Notes: generated by a model from the letters alone, not told the origin. Positions 18,104 through 27,004 are shown, counted from the stretch's first letter. The stretch is 64,000 bases of DNA from CAVWSM01 sp963799425 (GCA_963799425.1 CAWCXA010000007.1:434001-498000); one strand, 5' to 3'. Translations and numbers: made by a program.

Positions 18104-19741
18104 GTGACAGCGACGCCAGGGCGATCCGAGTCTGCTTCGGGCACCGTGCTTATCACGCTTGCGTCAGCGCAGTTCCTCATGACGCTGGACAGCTCGGTGA
18201 TGAACGTGTCGATCGCCACCGTCGCCAAGGATGTGGGCACGACGGTCACCGGCATCCAGACCGCGATCACGCTGTACACGCTGGTCATGGCGTCCCTGAT
18301 GATCACTGGAGGCAGGATCGGGGCGATCGTGGGCCGAAAGCGGGCTTTCACGATCGGGTGCGTGATCTATGGCGTCGGCTCGTTTGTCACTGCAATCTCG
18401 CAGAACCTGGCGATGCTGCTGATCGGCTGGTCGTTCCTCGAGGGAGTCGGCGCCGCGCTGATCATGCCCGCGGTGGTCGCTCTGGTGGCCTCGAACTTTG
18501 ATCGGACACAGCGTCCGCGGGCGTACGGCCTGGTCGCCTCCGCCGGCGCGATCGCGGTGGCGGCCGGTCCGCTCATCGGTGGTCTGTTCACTACGTATGC
18601 GTCGTGGCGGTGGGTGTTCGCCGGTGAAGTGCTGGTTGTTCTGATCATTCTTGGCATGGCCCGGCGGATGGCAGACACGCCCGCGGAGCAAGGTGCGCGG
18701 ATGGACCTGGTGGGCACGGGCCTATCGGCGCTCGGTCTCGGATTGGTGGTCTACGGAGTAATCCGTTCGGGTAGCTGGGGCTTCGTGCTTCCGAAGCCCG
18801 GCGCTCCCGAATGGCTGACCCTCTCACCGGTGATCTGGCTGATCCTGGCGGGCGGTTGCGTCCTGGTCGGCTTCCTAGGTTGGGAGCGGCGCCGCCTCGA
18901 TCATGGGCAGGCGGCGCTCATCGATCCGGCCATGCTGAACAACCGGCTGCTGCGCGGGGGCCTCACGTCGTTCTTCTTCCAGTACCTGCTGCAGGCGGGC
19001 CTGTTCTTCGTGGTGCCGCTGTTCCTTTCGGTCGCGCTCGGGTTGTCGGCCATCGCGACGGGCGTACGGTTGCTGCCGCTGTCGGTCACGTTGCTGCTGG
19101 CCGCGGTAGGGGTCCCGAAGCTGTTCCCGAATGCCTCGCCTCGCCGGGTGGTGCGGCTCGGCTTCCTGGCACTGTTTACGGGCATCGTGGTCATGATCGC
19201 GCTCCTCGACATCGGAGCCGGGCCAGAGATCGTCACGTGGCCGATGCTGCTCGCCGGGTTGGGTGTCGGCGCGCTGGCTTCACAGCTGGGAAGCGTGACG
19301 GTGTCGGCTGTCCCGGACGAGGAGAGCGGCGAGGTCGGCGGCTTGCAGAACACCGTCACAAACCTCGGCGCATCCATCGGCACGGCACTGGCCGGAGCCG
19401 TCCTCATATCCGCGCTCTCAGCGTCCTTTCTCACTGGAATCGAGAACAATCCAGCCATCCCCGAGGACTTGTCGTCGGCAGCCCAGGTCGAACTGGCCAG
19501 TGGGATTCCATTCGTCTCCGACGCCGACCTCGGTCAGGCACTCGAGGATGCGGGAGTGCCGGCTGAGACCGCGGACGCGATCATCGAGGAGAACGAGGAG
19601 TCCAGGCTGGCCGGCCTACGGGCCGCGCTGTCGGTCCTGGCAATCTTCGCCTTGCTGGCGTTGGCCTTCTCGCGTGCCATACCCACGCGCCAACCGGGAG
19701 CCGCGTCGCGCCACGCTGAGGAATCGGCCCGTCCCCAGTAG
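18104..19741 (+). CDS. MFS multidrug exporter, DHA2 (EmrB/QacA) family, 14 helices
   Basis: The 545-residue transporter has about 14 hydrophobic segments. The DHA2 signature after helix 1 reads 'FLMTLDSSVMNVSIATVAKDVG', and the motif A-like loop 'GRIGAIVGRKRAF' sits between helices 2 and 3. Such proteins use the proton gradient to export drugs, dyes or metabolites. GTG at 18104 gives the usual N-terminus; GTG at 18053 would add 17 residues. A soluble loop near residues 460-500 precedes the last helix. No regulator gene is adjacent, so the substrate cannot be guessed. Confidence 0.88.
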   Translation: MTATPGRSESASGTVLITLASAQFLMTLDSSVMNVSIATVAKDVGTTVTGIQTAITLYTLVMASLMITGGRIGAIVGRKRAFTIGCVIYGVGSFVTAISQNLAMLLIGWSFLEGVGAALIMPAVVALVASNFDRTQRPRAYGLVASAGAIAVAAGPLIGGLFTTYASWRWVFAGEVLVVLIILGMARRMADTPAEQGARMDLVGTGLSALGLGLVVYGVIRSGSWGFVLPKPGAPEWLTLSPVIWLILAGGCVLVGFLGWERRRLDHGQAALIDPAMLNNRLLRGGLTSFFFQYLLQAGLFFVVPLFLSVALGLSAIATGVRLLPLSVTLLLAAVGVPKLFPNASPRRVVRLGFLALFTGIVVMIALLDIGAGPEIVTWPMLLAGLGVGALASQLGSVTVSAVPDEESGEVGGLQNTVTNLGASIGTALAGAVLISALSASFLTGIENNPAIPEDLSSAAQVELASGIPFVSDADLGQALEDAGVPAETADAIIEENEESRLAGLRAALSVLAIFALLALAFSRAIPTRQPGAASRHAEESARPQ

Positions 19742-19762
19742 GGCCTTGATGCCAAGGGAGTC

Positions 19763-20983
19763 CTAGTCCGCCTCGCCGCGCGACCACGGCGTGCTGGCCC
19801 AAGGGTCGTAGTCGACCTCCAACGGCTCCTGCTCCGGCCGTTCAGGTTCCGGCACGTGCTGCAGATTGACACGGATGCGATACCAGACCGAGCTCCGCCC
19901 CCGCATCCCGTCGACCAGGACGTCGGCCGGCTGCAGATGCCGTACAACACTGCCGTGCCGTGCCTTCCAGCGGTCGAGACCCGCCAGTGCCTCTTCCTTC
20001 GACTTGGCTCGGGCGATCTCGATCAGCGGCATGGTCTGCTGCCGGCGGCCGGTGCCCTTGGGCGGCTTCTCTGCCGGGCCGAGCCGCTCGGCAAGCTCCA
20101 GCAACGGCTCCAGTGAGCCGACGGCGTCATCGATGCCCGCGCCCGGATCGCCGATGTCCGCATAGCGCTCGAGCACGGTCGGCATGGTGAACAGCTCCGG
20201 CCGGCTGTCATGCACCTCGTCCCATGACAGCGGGGTGGACACTCGCGCGTCCGGTGTGGGTCGTACTGAATATGCCGAGGCCACCGTGCGGTCCTTGGCG
20301 TTCTGGTTGAAGTCGACGAACACACCCTGCCGCTCTTCCTTCCACCACCGTGCCGTCGCCAGGTCGGGCGCGCGGTTCTCCACCTCCCGGGCGAGTGACT
20401 CAGCGGCGAGGCGTACGTGCCGAAACGTCCAGCGCGGCTCGATCCGCGTGTTGATGTGGAAGCCGCGTGACCCGGACGTCTTGGGCCAGCCGACCAGTCC
20501 GTGGTCCTCCAGGACGCCCTTGGCAACGAACGCGACGTCGACGATCTGCTGCCAGTCGACGCCGGGCACCGGGTCGAGGTCGATGCGCAGCTCGTCGGGG
20601 TGCTCGAGGTCCTCGGCCTGCACCGGGTGCGGGTTGAGGTCGATGCAGCCGAGATTGATGACGTACGCGAGACCGGCCGGGTCGCGGACCACGGCTTCCT
20701 CGGCGGACGTGCCCGACGCGTACTTCAGCTCGGCGACCTGCAGCCAGTCAGGCCGGTTCTTCGGCACGCGCTTTTGGAAGAACGCCTCCTCGTCGATCCC
20801 GTTGACGAACCGCTTGAGGATCATCGGTCGGCCCGCGATGCCCCGCAAGGCACCATCAGCGACGGTGAGGTAGTAGTGCACGAGATCGAGCTTGGTGATG
20901 CCGAGTGCGGGGAAGATGACCTTGTCGGGGTTGGTGATCGTCACCTCGCGCCCGGCCGCCTCCAGCACGTACTTGGGTGGCAC
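19763..20983 (-). CDS. LigD-type NHEJ DNA polymerase/primase (PolDom)
   Basis: The 406-residue protein matches the stand-alone polymerase domain of bacterial LigD (an archaeo-eukaryotic primase fold). 'ITNPDKVIFPALGITKLDLVHYY' opens the domain, and the metal-binding Asp pair lies in 'ELRIDLDPVPG'. 'SGSRGFHINTRI' and 'SAYSVRPTPDARVSTPLSWDEV' are the nucleotide-binding stretches. With Ku and a ligase it fills and repairs double-strand break ends, preferring ribonucleotides. No ligase, nuclease or Ku gene is nearby, as is common in actinobacteria with split LigD. GTG 20983 is favoured because TAATGT (rc of 20991-20996) sits 7 nt before it, the spacing of a leaderless transcript; GTG 20992 is the alternative. 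Confidence 0.88.
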   Translation of the reverse strand: MPPKYVLEAAGREVTITNPDKVIFPALGITKLDLVHYYLTVADGALRGIAGRPMILKRFVNGIDEEAFFQKRVPKNRPDWLQVAELKYASGTSAEEAVVRDPAGLAYVINLGCIDLNPHPVQAEDLEHPDELRIDLDPVPGVDWQQIVDVAFVAKGVLEDHGLVGWPKTSGSRGFHINTRIEPRWTFRHVRLAAESLAREVENRAPDLATARWWKEERQGVFVDFNQNAKDRTVASAYSVRPTPDARVSTPLSWDEVHDSRPELFTMPTVLERYADIGDPGAGIDDAVGSLEPLLELAERLGPAEKPPKGTGRRQQTMPLIEIARAKSKEEALAGLDRWKARHGSVVRHLQPADVLVDGMRGRSSVWYRIRVNLQHVPEPERPEQEPLEVDYDPWASTPWSRGEAD

Positions 20984-21023
20984 GTGATCCACATTAACGT
21001 TCGGTGGCCGACTTCCGCGTTGT

Positions 21024-21029
21024 TACAGT
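21024..21029 (+). promoter_or_regulatory. Probable -10 box of a leaderless acetyltransferase transcript
   Basis: TACAGT ends 7 nt before the ATG at 21037, and no Shine-Dalgarno sequence is present. This placement puts the transcription start at or next to the ATG, as in leaderless actinobacterial mRNAs. Confidence 0.5.
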
Positions 21030-21036
21030 CCGCTGC

Positions 21037-21723
21037 ATGGCTGCCACCGTGACCCTGGTCGGCGACCGCGTGCGGCTGACCCCGATGGCGCGCGACGACG
21101 CGCCTCAGCTGCTTGCCGCGGCCAACGAGGACCGCACGACCTACGGGTTCACGACTGTGCCCGCGACCGAGGGCGACGCCCGCTCGTACGTCGAGGCCGC
21201 CCTCGCCGATCAAGCAGCCGGGGTGGCACTGCCGTTCACCGTTCGTACGTCAGATGGCCGGGTGGTCGGCTCGAGCCGGTTCCTCGATCTCGAGTACTGG
21301 ACGCCGGGCCTGGACGTCGTAGGCACTGACGGCGTGCCGACAGTGGGCGAGATCGGAAGTACGTGGTACGCGGCGTCCGTGCAGCGGACCGGGCTCAACG
21401 TCGAGGCCAAGCTGTTGCTCCTCACGCATGCCTTTGAGGTCTGGCAGGTCGTGCGCGTCACCCTCAAGACCGATGCGCGCAACGAGCGCAGCCGCACGGC
21501 CATCGCCAAGATCGGCGCGAAGTTCGAGGGTGTGCGCCGCGCGCACATGCCGGCCCGCGCACACGGTGTGATCCGGGACACCGCCTACTACTCGATCGTC
21601 TCCGAGGAATGGCCGAGCGTGCGAGACCTGCTCCGTGCCCGGCTCGCGCGCTTCAGCCAGCAGGCCACGGACCCGCCGAGTGTTTCAAGCCACGGGATCC
21701 CGGTGCACCCGACTTACGGTTGA
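21037..21723 (+). CDS. GNAT-family N-acetyltransferase (RimJ/RimL-like)
   Basis: The 228-residue protein follows the ribosomal-protein acetyltransferase (RimJ/RimL) pattern: 'VTLVGDRVRLTPMARDDAPQLL' opens it, 'GEIGSTWYAASVQRTGLNVEAK' carries the acceptor region, and 'NERSRTAIAKIGAKFEGVRRAHM' completes the acetyl-CoA-binding half. It would acetylate an amine using acetyl-CoA, with the substrate unknown. The C-terminal 25 residues are extra. The gene is divergent from ligD, and its end overlaps the probable promoter of the next gene. Confidence 0.83.
   Translation: MAATVTLVGDRVRLTPMARDDAPQLLAAANEDRTTYGFTTVPATEGDARSYVEAALADQAAGVALPFTVRTSDGRVVGSSRFLDLEYWTPGLDVVGTDGVPTVGEIGSTWYAASVQRTGLNVEAKLLLLTHAFEVWQVVRVTLKTDARNERSRTAIAKIGAKFEGVRRAHMPARAHGVIRDTAYYSIVSEEWPSVRDLLRARLARFSQQATDPPSVSSHGIPVHPTYG
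21715..21720 (+). promoter_or_regulatory. Probable -10 box of a leaderless PPOX-gene transcript
   Basis: TACGGT lies at the very end of the acetyltransferase gene and is followed by 6 nt and the GTG at 21727. There is no ribosome site. Confidence 0.42.
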
Positions 21724-21726
21724 TTC

Positions 21727-22146
21727 GTGCAGCTCAGCGTCGCGGAGGCCCGAGGTCGCTTCGCGAGCGCGCGGGTTGCCCGCCTCGCCTCGGTTGCCCC
21801 CGACGGCCGGCCGCACCTCATACCGGTCACCTTCGCGATCGTCGATGACGTCATCGTGACTGCGGTCGACGACAAGCCGAAGACCACACCGCGGTTGCAG
21901 CGGCTGATCAACGTCGAGCACGAGCCGCGAGTGGCGTTCCTGGTGGACGTGTACGACGAGGACTGGTCGGCGCTCTGGTGGGTGCGAGCTGACGCCATCG
22001 CGCGCGTGCTCACGTCCGGACCGTTGCACGAGCGGGCGGTCGCGTGGCTGGTGGAGCGGCACCCCCAGTACGCCGCGACACCGCCGACCGGAGCGGTCAT
22101 CCGGGCGCGGGTTACCCGATGGATCGGCTGGCGGGCGACGCCGTAG
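21727..22146 (+). CDS. PPOX-class F420-dependent oxidoreductase (TIGR03668-like)
   Basis: This 139-residue split-barrel flavin/F420-binding protein opens with 'ARGRFASARVARLASVAPDGRPHLIPVTFAIVDD', the family's cofactor-binding beta strands. It continues with 'VDDKPKTTPRLQRLINVEHEPRVAFLVD', where the conserved Lys/Thr region contacts the phosphate of the cofactor. Proteins of this subgroup in actinobacteria reduce small organic substrates with F420H2; the substrate is unknown. It begins with GTG just after the preceding gene. Confidence 0.82.
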   Translation: MQLSVAEARGRFASARVARLASVAPDGRPHLIPVTFAIVDDVIVTAVDDKPKTTPRLQRLINVEHEPRVAFLVDVYDEDWSALWWVRADAIARVLTSGPLHERAVAWLVERHPQYAATPPTGAVIRARVTRWIGWRATP

Positions 22147-22241
22147 GGGTCGAGGCTGGTGCCGCATGTCGAGAACCGCCCGACCGCTCCGACCACGGGG
22201 AAACGCTCCGAGGGGGCGTACAGGACGAGGAGAGTCACCTG

Positions 22242-22655
22242 ATGAAGTACATGATCCTCATGTTCGGCGACCAGTCGGGCGTCGCGGAGAAGTCACCCGA
22301 ATGGATCTCACGCATGATCGAGTTCATGTTCCAGATCGACGAGGACCTGGCGAAGACTGGCGAGCTCGTCTTCCAGCAGGGCCTCGCAGATCCCTCCACG
22401 GCGAAGCTGGTCACTTACCGCGACGGAGTGGCACTTCCGACTGATGGCCCGTACGCGGAGTCGAAAGAGTCGCTAGCCGGCTTCTGGATCGTCGACGTGG
22501 CCAGCGAGGCACGCGCGTTCGAGATCGCGAGCCAGATCGTCGAGGTCATCGAAGGACCCGTGGAGGTGCGCGCCGCCATGGACGAGCCACCGGACGAGGT
22601 CCTCGAGCAACTCGCGCCGCAGGTGCTGGCCAAGCGACGGGCCGCGCAGCCGTGA
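22242..22655 (+). CDS. YCII-related (DGPF) protein
   Basis: The 137-residue protein has the ferredoxin-like YCII fold: 'MKYMILMFGD' at the N-terminus, the family hallmark 'TDGPYAESKESLAGFWIVD' with DGPY, and a C-terminal helix-strand closing on 'GPVEVRAAM'. These proteins often neighbour ECF sigma factors or VOC proteins, and their biochemical role is not established. The ATG at 22242 follows GAGGAGAG. Its last codons overlap the GTG of the VOC gene (GTGA), so the pair is co-translated. Confidence 0.85.
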   Translation: MKYMILMFGDQSGVAEKSPEWISRMIEFMFQIDEDLAKTGELVFQQGLADPSTAKLVTYRDGVALPTDGPYAESKESLAGFWIVDVASEARAFEIASQIVEVIEGPVEVRAAMDEPPDEVLEQLAPQVLAKRRAAQP

Positions 22656-23089
22656 GTGACATCGACTGGAAGATCGAGGTCATCCCGGTGCCGGTCACCG
22701 ACATAGATCGGGCCAAGGCGTTCTACGCCGACAAGTGCGGGTTCAACGTCGACCTCGACTCGACGGTCGGTGATGATGTACGGATTGTGCAGCTGACACC
22801 GACCGGCTCGGGTTGCTCGATCATGCTCGGCGCCGACATCGACAGCGCACCCGGATCGCTGCGCGGCGTCCAGATCGTGGTCGACGACATCGAAGCCGCC
22901 CGTGACGAACTCATCGCGCGCGGCGTCAATGCCTCGTCCGTGCGGCACTTCGACGTCGACAAAGGCGGGTATGCGGAGGGCCGCGGCGGTCCTTGGAACT
23001 CCTTCGTGTTCTTCAGCGACCCGGACGGCAACACCTGGGTCGTTCAGGAGCGCCCTGATGCCAGCTTGACAGACACCGGCAGCAGGTAG
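22652..23089 (+). CDS. VOC-family glyoxalase-like protein
   Basis: The 145-residue protein is a single VOC domain ('KIEVIPVPVTDIDRAKAFYADKCGF' and 'FVFFSDPDGNTWVVQER'). The GTG start overlaps the TGA of the YCII gene. The YCII-VOC pairing recurs in actinobacteria and suggests a shared small-molecule or stress role. Its 3' end overlaps the 3' end of the convergent methyltransferase by 46 bp, an unusually large overlap for two complete genes. Confidence 0.85.
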   Translation: MSDIDWKIEVIPVPVTDIDRAKAFYADKCGFNVDLDSTVGDDVRIVQLTPTGSGCSIMLGADIDSAPGSLRGVQIVVDDIEAARDELIARGVNASSVRHFDVDKGGYAEGRGGPWNSFVFFSDPDGNTWVVQERPDASLTDTGSR

Positions 23090-23883
23090 CCGTCTCCACT
23101 GCGGTACGCGGTGAGTGCCGTGTCGAACGCAGCCCGTACGCGTTGTTGCGTCTCGGCGGACTGGCCCGCCACCAGTGACGACGTGCGGACGGTGCCGGCC
23201 ATGAACCCGTCCCAGAGATGATCCCCCGACGGCACCGGGTGGTCGAAGGCGAGGCGCTCGACCCGCACGTCGACGAGCCCGGCCTGGAGCAGCAATGTCG
23301 AGAACGCATCGTCGTCGGCGAACCGGAAGAACGGTGGGCCCACGGGGATCGACTCGGGCGGGGCGGCACCCGCGTCTGCCAAGGCATCGAGAAGTACGGC
23401 GAGCAGGCGCATCCGATCGGGCTGGTCCCAGGCAGTCAGTGCTACGCGGCCACCTGGGCGCAAGACGCGAGCCAACTCGCTGACCGCCCGCTCCGGCCGG
23501 CCAAAGTGCAGGACACCGAAGTTGGCCACGACCGCCTCGAACGAGTCGTTCGCGTAGGGCAAGTTCTCAGCGTCTGCGACGTGAAACTCGCCTGACGGCA
23601 CCCTGGCTCGAGCGAGGGCGATCATCGCCGGGGCAACGTCCACACCGTCGACGGAGGCCCCTCGTTCCGCGGCCGCCGCGGCCGCATATCCCGGCCCTGT
23701 CGCAACATCGAGGACGTGCTTGCCTGCGCTGACACCTGCGGCATCGAGAAGCTGCTCCACGACGCGGCTCGTCAGTTGACCGAAGAAGGAGTCGTAGGTC
23801 CCGGCCTTGGTCTCCCACCCCGCAGCCTCGAACCTGTTGAAGGCCGCTGCGTCCACCGGCGGCTGTGACTGGCCTTGGGTCAT
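23044..23883 (-). CDS. Class I SAM-dependent methyltransferase
   Basis: The 279-residue protein has motif I 'HVLDVATGPGYAA', motif II around 'VDGVDVAPAMIALARAR', and 'LARVLRPGGRVALTAWDQP', the post-III strand typical of UbiE/Methyltransf_11 enzymes. It would transfer a methyl group from S-adenosylmethionine to a small molecule. Motif spacing is complete. ATG 23883 is chosen because family similarity begins there. The gene is downstream of coxE on the same strand (23 bp) and may be read with the CO dehydrogenase accessory genes, although it has no known role there. Confidence 0.86.
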   Translation of the reverse strand: MTQGQSQPPVDAAAFNRFEAAGWETKAGTYDSFFGQLTSRVVEQLLDAAGVSAGKHVLDVATGPGYAAAAAAERGASVDGVDVAPAMIALARARVPSGEFHVADAENLPYANDSFEAVVANFGVLHFGRPERAVSELARVLRPGGRVALTAWDQPDRMRLLAVLLDALADAGAAPPESIPVGPPFFRFADDDAFSTLLLQAGLVDVRVERLAFDHPVPSGDHLWDGFMAGTVRTSSLVAGQSAETQQRVRAAFDTALTAYRSGDGYLLPVSVKLASGRS

Positions 23884-23906
23884 GGTGCATCGCCTCCCGC
23901 GCCCAT

Positions 23907-25121
23907 TCAGTCGATCATGGTGCGTGACAACGGCCCGGGCAAGCGGTCGGCCCTGCGCAGGCTCGCGGACATCTCGTGGACGACCTGGGTCATGGCGGCC
24001 GCCGAGTGACCGCTGATGAACGCGTCGATGTGCGGCAGCGCCGCCTGCATGCCGCCGGCGAGCGGCTCGAAGCCGGGCGCGGCAGATCGCGGGTTTGCCC
24101 AGACAATCCGGTGGGCACGCCCGGCGAGGTCGGCCATCTGCCGCCCGAGCAGTGCGGGGTCGTCGCGCTCCCAGCCGTCGGAAACGATCAGTATGACCGC
24201 GCCGTGCGCCATGCCGCGCCGGCCGTATCCGTCCAGGAACGCGCGCAGTGCCAGGCCGATGCGCGTTCCACCCGACCAGTCGGGCATGAGCGTCGCCGCG
24301 TGCGTCAGTGCCCGGTCGGGGTCCGAGTGGCGCAGCGCGCGGGTCAGTCTCGTGAGTCGTGTGCTGAACACGAACACCTCGGCCCGCGCCCGGGTCGCGG
24401 CACCCCACAGGAGATGCAGGTAGGCGCGGGCGTACGGCTCCATCGACCCGGAGATGTCGAGGATGGCGACCAGGCGACGCGGCTTGCGCTTGCGGGAGCG
24501 CCGGATCGGCGCGACTGGATCCCCCGCCGAACGGATGCTGTGTCGCAGCGAGGCACGTACGTCCAAGCGGTCGCCACGGGGATGCCGGCGACGTCGCCGC
24601 GACATCCGCAGCGGTGGTTCGACCTTGAGCAGCTGCAGCAACGGGGCGAGCTCGGCCAGCTCGTCGGCAGTCAGCCGCGCGAAGTCGACATCGGTCAGCC
24701 GCTCGTCTGCGCTGGCCAGTGTCGGGATCGGTCGGGCATCGTCGTCCTCGTCGTCGCCCTCGCCCGCCTCGAACCTTGCCCCCGACCGGGCAGCGGAATC
24801 GTCCTCGGGTGCCTTGCGGACGACGTCAGGCAGTTGCGGAGCAACCTCGTTCGAGTCGCCGCGCGATCCCGCGTCGTCCGCCATGCCGCGGAACACGAGC
24901 GCGAAGAGCGCGTCGAAGACGGGTACGTCTGCGTGCGAGCGCAGCAGGCTGACCCGCGCACACCAGTACAGCTCGTCGACGGTGCGTGGCACGCCCAGCT
25001 CGACAAGCTGGGCAAGGCGAATCGTCTGGTCGGGGGACACGGCCACGCCCGACGCATGCAGCCGGTCGCTGAAGCGGGCGAGCAGCGTTGCTGTGTCGGC
25101 CTTGCTCTCTTCCGTGATCAT
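23907..25121 (-). CDS. coxE: CoxE-like VWA-domain protein (CO dehydrogenase maturation)
   Basis: This 404-residue protein has an acidic linker around residues 115-140 and a C-terminal von Willebrand A domain. Its MIDAS motif 'AILDISGSM' begins at Asp222, with supporting Thr/Asp positions in 'WSGGTRIG' and 'ILIVSDGWERDD'. In Oligotropha CoxE works with the AAA+ protein CoxD to insert sulfur and copper into the Mo/Cu site of CO dehydrogenase. Its ATG overlaps the coxD stop (ATGA). It is the last recognisable cox gene of the minus-strand operon. Confidence 0.88.
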   Translation of the reverse strand: MITEESKADTATLLARFSDRLHASGVAVSPDQTIRLAQLVELGVPRTVDELYWCARVSLLRSHADVPVFDALFALVFRGMADDAGSRGDSNEVAPQLPDVVRKAPEDDSAARSGARFEAGEGDDEDDDARPIPTLASADERLTDVDFARLTADELAELAPLLQLLKVEPPLRMSRRRRRHPRGDRLDVRASLRHSIRSAGDPVAPIRRSRKRKPRRLVAILDISGSMEPYARAYLHLLWGAATRARAEVFVFSTRLTRLTRALRHSDPDRALTHAATLMPDWSGGTRIGLALRAFLDGYGRRGMAHGAVILIVSDGWERDDPALLGRQMADLAGRAHRIVWANPRSAAPGFEPLAGGMQAALPHIDAFISGHSAAAMTQVVHEMSASLRRADRLPGPLSRTMID

Positions 25122-26008
25122 TCGTCGGCGAGGTTTGCGGCGCGGACGAGCTGCTGGTCGTCGACGTACTTCAGCACCGAGCCCAACGTCCGATCGATGG
25201 CAGCGCGGTCCACTGTGCGGAAGCCCAGCAGCTCGAGCGCGGCCACCCAGTCGATCGTCTCGGCTATACCAGGGGGTTTCTGCAGGTCGAGCCCCCGGAT
25301 CCGCTCGACAACGCGGGCGGCCTGGTCCGCGACCAACGTGGAGCTGCCCGGCACGCGGCGGCGGACGATCTCGGCAGCGCGCGCGGCGGGTGGGTAGTCG
25401 ATCCAGTGGAACAAGCATCGCCGCTTGAGCGCGTCGTGCAGCTCGCGCGTGCGGTTGGACGTGAGAACCACGATGGGGCGGTGCGTCGCGCGTACGGTGC
25501 CGATCTCAGGGATTGTCACGGCGCCTTCGCCGAGCAGCTCCAGCAGGAACGCCTCGAAGTCGTCGTCGGCGCGGTCGACCTCGTCGATCAGGAGCACCGC
25601 CGGCCGTGGACCGGGGTGGCGCAGAGCGGCCAGCAACGGCCGCTCGATGAGGAACTCCTGGCCGAACAACGCATCCTCGGCGAGATCGGCGCCGCGCGCC
25701 TCGGCGAGCCTGATCGCAAGCAGCTGCCGCGGGTAGTTCCACTCGTACAGCGCCTCTGCGATGTCGATCCCCTCGTAGCACTGCAGCCGCACGAGCGGGG
25801 TGTCGAGCACCGCGGCCAGCGCCTTCGCGGCCTCCGTCTTGCCGACGCCAGGCTCGCCCTCGATCAGCACTGGCTGGGCAAGCCGTGCCGCGCAGTACAA
25901 CGCGGTCACAGTGCCGTCGTCGGCGAGGTAGTTGACCGAGTCGAGGGCGGCGCTCAAGGTTTCGAGGTCGGGCAGTTTCTCCGCGACGCTCGACGTGCTC
26001 TCAGTCAC
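25118..26008 (-). CDS. coxD: CoxD-like MoxR AAA+ ATPase
   Basis: The 296-residue MoxR-family ATPase has Walker A 'GEPGVGKT' (residues 51-58), Walker B 'VLLIDEVDRAD' (Asp142-Glu143) and sensor 1 in 'VVLTSNRTRELHDALKRR'. In aerobic CO dehydrogenase clusters CoxD is a membrane-associated chaperone needed to build the [CuSMoO2] centre; here that role is inferred from position and from coupling to coxE. The GTG start (26008) overlaps the stop of xdhC-YHS, and its own stop overlaps the coxE ATG. No membrane segment is seen. Confidence 0.9.
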   Translation of the reverse strand: MTESTSSVAEKLPDLETLSAALDSVNYLADDGTVTALYCAARLAQPVLIEGEPGVGKTEAAKALAAVLDTPLVRLQCYEGIDIAEALYEWNYPRQLLAIRLAEARGADLAEDALFGQEFLIERPLLAALRHPGPRPAVLLIDEVDRADDDFEAFLLELLGEGAVTIPEIGTVRATHRPIVVLTSNRTRELHDALKRRCLFHWIDYPPAARAAEIVRRRVPGSSTLVADQAARVVERIRGLDLQKPPGIAETIDWVAALELLGFRTVDRAAIDRTLGSVLKYVDDQQLVRAANLADE

Positions 26009-26919
26009 GATGCGTAGGCCATCGGGTTGTCGAGATAGGCGTTGCGACACCCCGTACCGCAGAAGTAGACGACTCCCGCGGCGGTCTCCACGTGTGGCGA
26101 CGCGGTCACGGCCGCCACCGTCATGCCACACACCGGGTCGGTTGATGTGGCGACCTCTCGCGCTGCTGTCGGCGGTTCGGCCGTCTGCTGCTGGCCCTCG
26201 CGCAGAACACTGACGATCTCGGCGAGGATGGACAGTGCGACCTCAGGAGCGGTGCGGGCGCCGATGTCGAGACCGGCTGGTGTGCGAACCAGGGCACGCT
26301 GCGACTCATCGATGGACAAGGCGTCGAGTACGGCCGGGCCACGGCGACGGCTCGCAACCAGGCCGATGTACGGGACCCCAGCGCGCAGCGCCCACTCCAG
26401 CGCCGGCACCTCGTCGTTGCCGTGTGAGGCGACGATGACGGCCCGTAGACCGGCCGCCGGCAGGTCGTCCGGTTTGTCGAAGGCCAACACCTGGAAGCCG
26501 AACATCCGGTGCGCACGCAGCAGTGCAGTGGCGATCGGTGCGTGCCCGAACAACGCCACCACGGGCAACGGCACTGCGGGCTCGAGGAAGATGTCCAGCG
26601 TGCCCCCGGACAGGCAGGGGTTGTGCACGGTGACGACCCCGTCGGCATCCACGTCGGTCGACTCGGCGAATGCGGGAGTGATGCGGACGAGCCGTGGTTC
26701 TGAAGTTGCGAGCACCTCGAGCGCCTGCACGCGCACGGTGGCCTCGGCGCAGTCGCCGCCGACGAAGCCCTCGATCTTGCCGTCGGCGAGGACGAGGGCC
26801 GCGTCGCCGGGTTTGGCGCTGGTCGGCCGCTCGGCGCGGACGACAGTGGCCCAGACGAACGGCGTGCCGGCAGCGGCGAGGGTGGCAGCCTGTCCTGCCA
26901 GCTCAGGGCGTGCCGCCAT
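26005..26919 (-). CDS. XdhC/CoxF-like maturation protein fused to a YHS domain
   Basis: Residues 1-245 are an XdhC/CoxI-family protein with 'GGDCAEATV', 'NPCLSGGTLDIFLEP' and a Rossmann half 'VVALFGHAPIATALLRA'. Such proteins bind the molybdenum cofactor, help sulfurate it and insert it into the large subunit. Residues 261-304 form a YHS domain ('DPVCGM', then 'FCGTGC') with Cys264, Cys287 and Cys291, a metal-binding module found in copper ATPases and MerTP-like proteins. Because form I CO dehydrogenase needs copper as well as Mo, the fusion may help handle Cu; this is inference. The start is ATG 26919. It lies between coxL and coxD, separated from coxL by the repeat element. Confidence 0.85.
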   Translation of the reverse strand: MAARPELAGQAATLAAAGTPFVWATVVRAERPTSAKPGDAALVLADGKIEGFVGGDCAEATVRVQALEVLATSEPRLVRITPAFAESTDVDADGVVTVHNPCLSGGTLDIFLEPAVPLPVVALFGHAPIATALLRAHRMFGFQVLAFDKPDDLPAAGLRAVIVASHGNDEVPALEWALRAGVPYIGLVASRRRGPAVLDALSIDESQRALVRTPAGLDIGARTAPEVALSILAEIVSVLREGQQQTAEPPTAAREVATSTDPVCGMTVAAVTASPHVETAAGVVYFCGTGCRNAYLDNPMAYAS

Positions 26920-26924
26920 CACGT

Positions 26925-27004
26925 AATCCTCACACCACCAGGCTTTGCCCCGCACCACCAGGGCTGCAAGCCTGGCGATGCGGGGGAGAACCTGCTTAAC
27001 GTGG

